From positions 103,369-167,368 of the forward strand of contig JBBRSD010000007.1 of assembly GCA_038245725.1 (NCBI GenBank): DNA of 64,000 bases, written 5' to 3'. This document shows positions 9,918 to 17,284 of the stretch, one piece after another. The notes under the pieces are model-generated. The model made no database searches and was not told where the DNA came from. It saw only the letters and a list, made by a program, of their open reading frames with translations. Position 1 is the stretch's first letter; every line of letters begins with the position of its first letter. This DNA comes from JBBRSD01 sp038245725. Lineage in GTDB: Bacteria; Actinomycetota; Coriobacteriia; Anaerosomatales; JAAXUF01. Made by a program: the position numbers and the translations under genes.

Positions 9918-10280
9918 ATGATCGACAATGCGGAATTGGCTCGCGAGTGGTCGAAGCTCAAGGTCGAGCACACGCACGACCGCGACAGCATGAACAACTA
10001 CGGGTGCTTCAACGTCGAGGCGTGCCGCAACTGCAACTACACGTACAACTCTCGCGCATGCATCAGCTGCCACAACTGCGACAGCATCATCGAGTGCGTG
10101 CAATGCATCGACTGTCGCGACTGCGCTTTTTGCGTGGGGCTCAACGGCGCCCGGTTCCACATCCTCAACAAGGAGTACGTCGAAGACGAGTATTACAACA
10201 CCCTGCGGGCGCTCGGCATCGACTGGAACGTGCAGGCCTACGACCCGCTCTTCGATCAGTTCGGCTTCCGCAACGAGTGA
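9918..10280 (+). CDS. Cysteine-ladder protein with 12-residue repeats
   Basis: A 120-residue protein with 11 cysteines between residues 30 and 72, at 30, 36, 39, 48, 51, 54, 60, 63, 66, 69 and 72. Every spacing is a multiple of three. The segment reads as 12-residue units starting at Cys36, 48, 60 and 72 (CRNCNYTYNSRA, CISCHNCDSIIE, CVQCIDCRDCAF, CVGLNGARFHIL), which suggests a narrow solenoid or a metal-binding Cys array. It has a charged helical N-terminus and the tail HILNKEYVEDEYYN. I recall similar Cys-rich NK(E/Q)Y proteins, uncharacterised, in other bacteria but cannot confirm a family. There is no signal peptide. GGGGAGGG precedes ATG 9918, and a terminator follows. Confidence 0.82.
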   Translation: MIDNAELAREWSKLKVEHTHDRDSMNNYGCFNVEACRNCNYTYNSRACISCHNCDSIIECVQCIDCRDCAFCVGLNGARFHILNKEYVEDEYYNTLRALGIDWNVQAYDPLFDQFGFRNE

Positions 10281-10305
10281 GCGACGGCTTGCGACCGACG
10301 TTTCG

Positions 10306-10334
10306 AGGCGGCCTTTGCGGCCGCCTTTTCTTTT
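10306..10334 (+). terminator. Rho-independent terminator
   Basis: AGGCGGCC-type stem (10306-10313) with 10319-10326, TTTGC loop, then TTTTCTTTT. It ends the Cys-ladder gene and separates it from the ArsR-type regulator. Confidence 0.9.
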
Positions 10335-10360
10335 GCACGCGATCGGTGTAGCCTCGGTGT

Positions 10361-10753
10361 ATGAGCAACCGTTCAGATAGATGCGAGCCTGACGACCTGT
10401 GTTCGGCGTTGGTCGTCGACACCGATGCCGTCGCCCGCGTCCGCGGGCGCCTGTCAGGGTCTGCGCTCCGCGCGCACACGGCGGCGCTGTTCTCGGCGAT
10501 GGGGGACCCTACTCGGCTGCGGCTTCTCGAGGCCCTTGCCGCCGAGGAGCTGTGCGTGTGCGACCTCGCCACGATCGCGGCCATCAGCCAGTCGGGCGTG
10601 AGCCACCAGCTTCGGCTGCTTCGCACGCTCGGGCTCGTCGCGTTTCGGCGCGACGGTAACCGCGCGCTCTACCGCCTCGCCGACGATCACGTCGAGACGC
10701 TTCTCGCGCAAGGTCTCGAGCACGCCGCCGAGCACAGCGAGCCACCATCATGA
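10361..10753 (+). CDS. ArsR/SmtB-family metal-sensing repressor (CadC-like)
   Basis: A 130-residue winged-helix protein. The metal motif ELCVCDL places Cys65 and Cys67 on the helix that carries the alpha3 site in ArsR and CadC. N-terminal Cys8 and Cys14 resemble the extra N-terminal ligands of CadC (alpha3N site for Cd/Pb/Bi). The recognition helix is SQSGVSHQLRLLRTLGLV. The stop codon overlaps the start of a P-type metal ATPase (ATGA at 10750-10753). The expected role is derepression of this operon on Cd, Pb or Zn stress. The metal is inferred from the motifs and the partner gene. Confidence 0.9.
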   Translation: MSNRSDRCEPDDLCSALVVDTDAVARVRGRLSGSALRAHTAALFSAMGDPTRLRLLEALAAEELCVCDLATIAAISQSGVSHQLRLLRTLGLVAFRRDGNRALYRLADDHVETLLAQGLEHAAEHSEPPS

Positions 10754-13209
10754 AGCGCGCCACCGCCACGCTCCAGATACCGCTTCCCGCCGAGAAGGGC
10801 GTTCGCTGCGCCCAGTGCACCGCGCGGGTGTGCGCCGGGATCGAGCAGCTCGACGGCGTGCTCCGCGTCGAGTGCGACGACCGCGGCGCGATGCGTGTCG
10901 ACTACGACGAGAGCCGGCTGACCGCAGGCGAGCTTGAAGCCGAGACGGTGCGACAGGGAGCCGAGCTTCGAGGCGTGTTTGAGCACGGTATGTGGCGTAT
11001 CGGCGGTCTCGACTGTCCTGACTGCGCGCGCAGTCTCGCTCGAGCGATCGAATTCGTCCCCGGCGTGGTTTCGGCGGAGCTGAACTTCGCGAGTGCGATG
11101 CTGCTCGTGGAGCACGAGGCCGGCAGCGATCCGAATGCCGGCATCATCGAGGAGGTCAGGCGAGCAGGCCACACGCTCGAGCCTGCAGGTGGAACAGCAG
11201 CGATGCCGGTGTCGCATGCAGCCGTGGGCCGCGGCGGGAACGCGCGCGCGGTGGCGTGGCTGCGCACACGAAGGACCGAGTTCGCCGTGATCGGGTCCGG
11301 TACGTTCATGGTGGCGGGCGCGCTCCTATCGCTCGTGGCGCGCGGGAACGTCTCGGCGGGCGCGATCGGGTGGGCGTCGTGGGCGTGCTACATCGTGGCC
11401 ATCGCGTGCGGCGAGAGCCTGCTCGGGCCGCGTGCGCTCACGTCGCTTCGCGCTCGAAGTCTGGACATGAACGTGCTGATGACGATCGCGATCGTGGGCG
11501 CGGTGGCGATCGGGCAGGTGGCCGAGGGAGCGTCGGTCGTCTTCCTGTTCGCGCTGGGAGGCTGGCTCGAAGCACGCGCGCTCACGCGCACTCGCAACTC
11601 GATCCGGGACCTCATGAAGCTCGCGCCGGCAACGGTGCGCGTTCGCCGGGGCGCCGACGTGGTCGAGGTCGCTCCCGAGGACGCCCAAATCGGCGAAACC
11701 GCCTTGTTCCGGCCGGGAGACCGGATCGCGCTCGATGCTGTGGTGACGGCCGGGTCGTCTTCGGTCGACGAGTCCGCGATCACCGGGGAGCCGGTGCCTG
11801 CGGTCAAGGCCGAGGGCGACAAGGTGTTCGCTGGCACGCTCAATGGCGGCGGGTTGCTCGAAGCCCGTGTCACGGCCGCAGCCGCCGACTCGACGCTCGC
11901 GCGCATCGTCTACCTGGTCGAGGAGGCGCAGGCGTCCAAGGCGCCCACACAGCTCGTCGTCGACCGGTTCAGCCGTGTGTACACGCCGGCGGCCGTTGCG
12001 CTTGCCGCGCTCGTCGCCGTGGGCCCGCCGCTGCTCGGCGTCGTGCTGGGCGCGCAAGCCGTCCCGTTTACGACGTCGTGGGTCGCGTGGCTGCACCGCG
12101 GCCTCGTGGTGCTCGTCGCGGCGTGCCCATGCGCGCTCGTCATCTCGACTCCGGTCACGTTCGTGAGCGCGATCGCCCGTGCGGGCAAGGAAGGCGTGCT
12201 CGTCAAAGGCGGCGCCTACCTCGAACTCGCTGCACGCGTGCGCGCAGTCGCGTTCGACAAGACCGGCACGCTCACGCAAGGCAAGCCGACCGTCACTGAC
12301 GTCGTGCCGCGGGCCGACGCCGGCCGAATCGCGCTGGCGGCCACATCGCTCGAGGCGCACTCCGCGCATCCGCTCGCCGGCGCGGTCGTCGCGTGGGCAC
12401 GCGAGCTGGGCGTCGAGCCCGGCCCCGTCGCGGACCTCGAAGAGCTGCCCGGCCGCGGCGTCACGGCGCGCCTCGACGGTGCCCGCTGCGAGCTCGTGAG
12501 CCCGGCGTTCGCCGGGCAGACCGCGAAGATCGACGACCGGCTGCGCGCTGCGATCGCCGACCTCGAGTCTCGCGGCCGCACGGTGCTCGTGCTCGCGCGC
12601 GACGGTGTGGCCGACGGGCTGATCGGCGTGTCGGATCCTCAGCGTGAGGAGGCTGCTGCAGCCGTTGCCGCGCTGCACGCGAGCGGGATCGAGCACACCG
12701 TGATGCTGACCGGCGACAACGAGCGGACCGCTGCAGCCGTCGCGGCCAGCGTGGGTGTCTCGGCACACATGGGACGCCTCCTTCCCGCCGAGAAGGTCGA
12801 AGCGATCGTCCGGCTCAAGGAGCGCTACGGCACCGTAGCGATGGTAGGTGACGGCATCAACGACGCTCCGGCGCTCGCAGCGGCCGATATCGGCATCGCA
12901 ATGGGTGTCGCCGGGTCGGATACGGCTCTCGAGACCGCGGACGTCGCGCTGCTGGGAGACGATCTTCGCGAACTCGCGCGCCTTCTCGCGCTCGGTCGCA
13001 GAACGCTTCGAGTCGTCTGGCAAAACGTCACGTTCTCGGTGGCAACGAAGCTGATCGTGCTCGTCGCCGCGGTGATGGGTCGGGCGGATATGTGGCTTGC
13101 CGTGTTCGCCGACACCGGGGTCGCGCTGCTCGTCATCCTGAACGGCATGCGCCTGCTCAGGGCTACTACCGATCATGCGCGCCGAGGTGCGAAGCCTGCC
13201 GCGGACTAG
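10750..13209 (+). CDS. Heavy-metal P-type ATPase (P1B-2, Zn/Cd/Pb export)
   Basis: An 819-residue ATP-driven metal exporter. It has two N-terminal HMA-like domains, the first with CAQC (atypical) and the second with GLDCPDC. Core motifs are all present: TGE in SAITGEPVPA, the transmembrane CPC motif in ACPCALV near residue 459, DKTGTLT with phosphorylated Asp503, the HP motif in SAHPLAGA and GDGINDAPALAAADIGIAMG. The Asp in the last membrane region (FADTGVALLVILNGMRLL) fits the Zn/Cd/Pb group, not copper ATPases. Translationally coupled to the upstream ArsR-type repressor through ATGA, so likely induced by its own substrate. Confidence 0.93.
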   Translation: MKRATATLQIPLPAEKGVRCAQCTARVCAGIEQLDGVLRVECDDRGAMRVDYDESRLTAGELEAETVRQGAELRGVFEHGMWRIGGLDCPDCARSLARAIEFVPGVVSAELNFASAMLLVEHEAGSDPNAGIIEEVRRAGHTLEPAGGTAAMPVSHAAVGRGGNARAVAWLRTRRTEFAVIGSGTFMVAGALLSLVARGNVSAGAIGWASWACYIVAIACGESLLGPRALTSLRARSLDMNVLMTIAIVGAVAIGQVAEGASVVFLFALGGWLEARALTRTRNSIRDLMKLAPATVRVRRGADVVEVAPEDAQIGETALFRPGDRIALDAVVTAGSSSVDESAITGEPVPAVKAEGDKVFAGTLNGGGLLEARVTAAAADSTLARIVYLVEEAQASKAPTQLVVDRFSRVYTPAAVALAALVAVGPPLLGVVLGAQAVPFTTSWVAWLHRGLVVLVAACPCALVISTPVTFVSAIARAGKEGVLVKGGAYLELAARVRAVAFDKTGTLTQGKPTVTDVVPRADAGRIALAATSLEAHSAHPLAGAVVAWARELGVEPGPVADLEELPGRGVTARLDGARCELVSPAFAGQTAKIDDRLRAAIADLESRGRTVLVLARDGVADGLIGVSDPQREEAAAAVAALHASGIEHTVMLTGDNERTAAAVAASVGVSAHMGRLLPAEKVEAIVRLKERYGTVAMVGDGINDAPALAAADIGIAMGVAGSDTALETADVALLGDDLRELARLLALGRRTLRVVWQNVTFSVATKLIVLVAAVMGRADMWLAVFADTGVALLVILNGMRLLRATTDHARRGAKPAAD

Positions 13210-13325
13210 CCGCGACCGGTGATGACGGCGAGCTGGCGCAATCTCTCTGGTTCTCGGCGCTTCAGTGACGCTCCCTGAATGCCGACATAGTTATGAAGCC
13301 GTAAACGGGTCGTGGGGGGACGCGC

Positions 13326-15773
13326 GTGGTAGCGAACAAGACCAGACAACGCCTGGGCGAGCGAGACAGGACCGCTCTCATCGCGCTCGCTGGCGTCATC
13401 GTGTCGATCGTCGTGTGGTTCCTGTGGTCCTGGGTGTCTGCCATCCTCTCCAACGAGTCTCTAAGCAACGCCGCCTTCGCGCCGGTCTACCGTGACGTGG
13501 TCGGCCGTCTCTCGGCAATCGTTGTAGTCATGCTGGGGACGCTTCTTGCGCAGACAGGCTACGCACGCTGGTTTCGGACGGTCGAGAGGCTGCGCATCGA
13601 GCGGAGCCGGGTCGAGCAGCTCTGCGAGAACAGCGCCGACGCGCTGTTCTCTCTGACGCCCGACCGGACGATCGAGTACGGCAATCCTGCCGCAGCCGCG
13701 ATGGTCGGGACTTCCACCGAGTCGATGGTCGGTCAGACGTGCCATAAGGCGATCTGGGCGCGCGACGAGCCTTGCGACGACTGTCCCGCCGCCGAGGTCG
13801 TCGCTACCGGCGGGCGGCGCGAGCGAGACCTGCACGACACGTCGACCGGCAGTGACCGCTGGTTCGATCACGACGTCTATCCGGTCATCAGCCCGACGGG
13901 ATCGGTCGCCTCGGTTGTTGAGGTGTACCGCGACGTCACTTCGTTGCGCAACGCCGAGGAAGGCTTGCGCGAAGCGAACAGGGATCTCGAGAGCCGCGTC
14001 TCGGCGCGGACCCACGAACTGGCCGAGACCAACGACGCGCTCCAGGCCGAGGTCGTTGAGCGCGAACGGAACGCGGGTGCCTTGCGCGAGTCCGAGCAAC
14101 GGTTCCGCCTGCTCGTCGACGAATCGCCGGACATGGTGCTCGTCCACAGCGCGGGCGAGGTCGTCTATCTCAACCCCGCCGGTGCGTGGCTTCTCGGCCT
14201 CGACAAGCCGGATCACGGCGTCGGTCTGATGGTTCGCGACCTCTGGGAGCCCAGCAGCGCGGAGTTCTGCGCGAGCGATATCGAGCGTGCGATGGAGCTC
14301 GGCGAGCTGAGCCGGCCGATGCCGGTGTTCATGCGTCGCGCCAACGGCGAGCTCATGGACGTCGAGCTGTCTGTCGGGAAGCTCGAATACGCGGGCGCGC
14401 CTGCGATTCAGTGTGTCGTTCGCGACGTCACCGAGCGCGTCAATGCGCAGCGCACGATCGAGCGGATGGCGTTCTTCGACCCGCTTACCGAACTGCCCAA
14501 CCGCGTGCTCTTCCACGACAGGCTCTCAGCGGCGCTGGCTCGCGCCCGCCGTCGAGGTCAACTCGTCGCCGTGGTCTTTGTCGATCTCGACGACTTCAAG
14601 ACGATCAACGACACCCTCGGCCACGTGGTCGGCGACGCCGTCCTCAAAGCGGTCGCCGAGCGGCTCAAGGACCTGCTGCGGGAAGAGGACACGATCGCCC
14701 GGCAGAGCGGCGACGAGTTCACCATCATTGCGCGCGTCGACTACCGGGACGGGGCCGCCTTCCTGGCCTCGCGCGTCCTCGACTCGCTCAAGAACTCACT
14801 TCGCGTCAGCGGCTACGAGCTGCACGTGAGCGCGAGTGTGGGCATCGCGGTCTACCCGCTTGACGGTCTCGAGGAAGCCGAGCTGATGCGCCACGCCGAC
14901 ACGGCGATGTACCGGGCCAAGGAGCTGGGTCGCAACGTGTTCCAGCTCTACGACCGCGCGATGTCGGAGTCGGCTCGCGACAGACTCAAGCTGGAATCGG
15001 GGCTGCGCACCGCCGTCGAACTGCAGCAGTTCGTGCTCCACTACCAGCCGCAGATCGATGTCTACACCGGTCTCCCCGTCGGCGTTGAGGCGCTTATCCG
15101 CTGGGAGCATCCATCCGAGGGTATGCTGCCTCCGCATTCGTTCATCCGCCTCGCCGAGCAGACCGGCTTCATGGGCGAGATCGGGCACTGGGTGTTGCGG
15201 ACGGCGTGCGAGCGTGCGGGCGAGTGGTACAAGCGTGGCTACGAGTTCGGGCGCATCTGCGTGAACCTGTCCGCGCGGGAGTTCGTGCAGGAGGACATCG
15301 TCGCCAACGTTCGTGCGGTTCTCGCGGCAACCGAACTGCCGCCCTCGATGCTCGAGCTCGAGATCACCGAGAGCGCGGCGATGCACAACCTCGAACACGT
15401 TCTCGCGGTTCTCGGCGAGCTTCGCGGAATCGGGGTGCGCGTCGCGATCGACGACTTCGGCACCGGCTACTCGTCGATGAGCTACCTGAAGCGCTTCCCC
15501 ATCAACACCCTCAAGATCGCTCAGGATTTCATGCGCGACGTCCATGTGAACGCACAAAGCGCGGCGATCGCCGGCATGATGATCGACCTGTGCCACGAAC
15601 TCAAATTCGACATCGTGGCCGAAGGAGTCGAGCACCAGGAGCAGCTGGACTTTCTCAGGGAGCGCGGCTGCACGGCGATTCAGGGCTTCCTGTTCTCCGC
15701 GCCCGTTCCCGAGGAACACCTTCTCGAGATTCTGTCGAAGGGGCCCATCTCGAACCTTTCCCAGATCAACTAA
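13326..15773 (+). CDS. Membrane PAS-PAS-GGDEF-EAL cyclic-di-GMP protein
   Basis: An 815-residue protein with two transmembrane helices in the first ~75 residues, a PAS domain (~95-210) with the motif TCHKAIWARDEPCDDC, a coiled coil, a second PAS (~255-370), GGDEF (~378-545) and EAL (~560-805). The cyclase signature is SGDEF in place of GGDEF, and an RxxD inhibitory site (REED) lies five residues before it. The EAL domain keeps EAL, NLSAREF, EITESA, DDFGTGYSS and AEGVE, but LKIA replaces the usual LKID. Which activity dominates cannot be told from sequence. GTG 13326 follows a GGGGGG tract. Its stop overlaps larE's stop in convergent orientation. Confidence 0.9.
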   Translation: MVANKTRQRLGERDRTALIALAGVIVSIVVWFLWSWVSAILSNESLSNAAFAPVYRDVVGRLSAIVVVMLGTLLAQTGYARWFRTVERLRIERSRVEQLCENSADALFSLTPDRTIEYGNPAAAAMVGTSTESMVGQTCHKAIWARDEPCDDCPAAEVVATGGRRERDLHDTSTGSDRWFDHDVYPVISPTGSVASVVEVYRDVTSLRNAEEGLREANRDLESRVSARTHELAETNDALQAEVVERERNAGALRESEQRFRLLVDESPDMVLVHSAGEVVYLNPAGAWLLGLDKPDHGVGLMVRDLWEPSSAEFCASDIERAMELGELSRPMPVFMRRANGELMDVELSVGKLEYAGAPAIQCVVRDVTERVNAQRTIERMAFFDPLTELPNRVLFHDRLSAALARARRRGQLVAVVFVDLDDFKTINDTLGHVVGDAVLKAVAERLKDLLREEDTIARQSGDEFTIIARVDYRDGAAFLASRVLDSLKNSLRVSGYELHVSASVGIAVYPLDGLEEAELMRHADTAMYRAKELGRNVFQLYDRAMSESARDRLKLESGLRTAVELQQFVLHYQPQIDVYTGLPVGVEALIRWEHPSEGMLPPHSFIRLAEQTGFMGEIGHWVLRTACERAGEWYKRGYEFGRICVNLSAREFVQEDIVANVRAVLAATELPPSMLELEITESAAMHNLEHVLAVLGELRGIGVRVAIDDFGTGYSSMSYLKRFPINTLKIAQDFMRDVHVNAQSAAIAGMMIDLCHELKFDIVAEGVEHQEQLDFLRERGCTAIQGFLFSAPVPEEHLLEILSKGPISNLSQIN

Positions 15774-16597
15774 GCGCCGCTCGTCTCGCGTTCTGCGTCG
15801 GGAAGTACCTCGTTCATCGATCCGGATCGGTAGCCCTCGAGATCGTACGTGACGTACGCGAAGCCGGCCGCACGCAGCGCAAGCGCGATCTCGGCCCGGC
15901 GCGACCATGCCGCGTCCAGCTCCTCGGGCGCGACCTCGACGCGGCCGACGGTACCGTGGGAACGAACGCGGAACTGCTGGAGTCCCAGTCCAATCAGCGC
16001 GTCTTCGGCCGCCGCAACGCGCGCCAGCCCGTCGTCGGTGATGGGGACTCCGTAGGGGAAACGCGAGGCCAGGCACGCCATCGACGGTTTGTCCCAGTTC
16101 GGCAGGGAGAGCTCGCGTGCGAGTTCTCGAATGTCGGACTTGGTGAGGCCGACGTCTGCCAGCGGACTGACCACCCCGTGTTCGGCGGCGGCCCGTCTGC
16201 CCGGGCGGTGATCGCGCAGATCGTCGGCGTTCGTGCCATCGGCGACGAACGCGAGGCCTTCGACGTCGGCGACCTTCTTGAGCAGGTCGAAGAGCTCGCC
16301 TTTGCAGTGATAGCAGCGATCGGGCGTGTTCGCGGCGAAGCGGGGGTCGGCAAGCTCGGACGTCTCGACTTCGAGCAGGCGCAGGCCGAGCTCAGCAGCG
16401 GTCGCGCGTGCGGAGGCCGCCTCGCGTTCGGGATACGTGTCCGACGTCGCGAGAACCGCTCGGCACCGGTCGCCGAGCACGGCGTGCCCGGCGAAGGCAA
16501 GTAGCGTGGAGTCGACGCCGCCAGAGTATGCGACCAGGACGCTGCCCAGGGCTTCGAGGCGGGCGAGCAGTTCTTGATACAAATCGGAAGTGGTCAC
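15770..16597 (-). CDS. larE: ATP-dependent sacrificial sulfur transferase LarE
   Basis: LarE donates sulfur from a protein cysteine (or, in some lineages, an Fe-S cluster) to make the nickel-pincer cofactor of lactate racemase and relatives. Visible: PP-loop AYSGGVDST near the N-terminus, RCYHCK, DGTNADDLRDHRPGRRA, and a single Cys in ACLASRFPYG, the position of the sacrificial cysteine in characterised LarE. The long open frame reaches back to 16690, but GTG 16597 has AGGAG just upstream and starts the conserved region, so I prefer it (275 aa). No larA, larB or larC is in the window. It lies 53 bp downstream of the adenosyltransferase gene. Confidence 0.88.
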   Translation of the reverse strand: MTTSDLYQELLARLEALGSVLVAYSGGVDSTLLAFAGHAVLGDRCRAVLATSDTYPEREAASARATAAELGLRLLEVETSELADPRFAANTPDRCYHCKGELFDLLKKVADVEGLAFVADGTNADDLRDHRPGRRAAAEHGVVSPLADVGLTKSDIRELARELSLPNWDKPSMACLASRFPYGVPITDDGLARVAAAEDALIGLGLQQFRVRSHGTVGRVEVAPEELDAAWSRRAEIALALRAAGFAYVTYDLEGYRSGSMNEVLPDAERETSGA

Positions 16598-16650
16598 GTG
16601 AAGCGCTCCTGTCGGCAGAGTGAGATGGCGGGTGTGGCTGCGAAAGCCCT

Positions 16651-17217
16651 TTACGGCGTGTGCCAGGCGGCCACGGCGCGATCGTCCCATGGCTCGTCGG
16701 GAGTATCTGCGAGTGCGTTAGCGTAGCGCGCGGCGGCGAAGAGCGCATCCGAGAGCCGGTTGAGGAAGGCGGCGACCTCGGGAGCGACGTCGGCCTCGGC
16801 TGCGAGGGAGACAACCCGGCGCTCGGCGCGGCGCACGGTTGCGCGCGCGACCTGCAAGCGCGAGGCGACTTCGCATCCGGCTTCGAGCACAAACAGGGTC
16901 GCTGGCCCCGAGCGCAGCTCGAAGCGGTCGATTGCGCTCTCGAGAGCGAGAGTGTCGTCGGCGGTGAGCGCGGGAGACTCGTGAGTTGGCGCGGCCTCGC
17001 TGGCCAGGAGGGACGAGCAGTTGAAGAGCCGGTGCTGGGCGAAGCACAGCACGTCGCCGAGAAACTCGTCGCCGGTTGAGGCGCGCGCGAGGCCGATCCA
17101 GCTGTTGGCCTCGTCAATTGCTCCGAACGCCTCGACGCGAGCCGAGTCCTTGCGCACGCGAGCACCGCTTGCGAGCGAGGTCTCGCCGCGGTCTCCTCGG
17201 CGGGTGTAGATGCTCAT
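16651..17217 (-). CDS. PduO-type ATP:cob(I)alamin adenosyltransferase
   Basis: Transfers the 5'-deoxyadenosyl group of ATP to cob(I)alamin to form coenzyme B12. The 188-residue product starts MSIYTRRGDRGETSLASG, which carries the family's N-terminal ATP loop (TxxGDxGxTxL). It continues with VEAFGAIDEANSWIGLAR and ends with the conserved helix RRAERRVVSL...FLNRLSDALFAAARYAN. ATG 17217 has GGGAG 8 nt upstream. Upstream in-frame sequence is shadow coding in glnD. It may be part of the minus-strand run amt-glnB-glnD-adenosyltransferase-larE. Confidence 0.92.
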   Translation of the reverse strand: MSIYTRRGDRGETSLASGARVRKDSARVEAFGAIDEANSWIGLARASTGDEFLGDVLCFAQHRLFNCSSLLASEAAPTHESPALTADDTLALESAIDRFELRSGPATLFVLEAGCEVASRLQVARATVRRAERRVVSLAAEADVAPEVAAFLNRLSDALFAAARYANALADTPDEPWDDRAVAAWHTP

Positions 17218-17284
17218 GGAATCGCTCCCGAGTCGATGGTCTCCTGCAATCGTACCCGACCAGCGTGACGCAGCGATGGCTCGC

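Noticed and set aside
11326..13176. A 616-codon minus-strand open frame opposite the metal ATPase
   Set aside because: Composition is His/Arg/Asp-rich, typical of antisense reading of GC-rich genes. The plus-strand ATPase motifs are complete.
16598..16690. N-terminal extension of LarE to ATG 16690
   Set aside because: The extra 31 residues are Arg/His-rich and contain no family sequence. GTG 16597 has a ribosome-binding site and begins the conserved domain.
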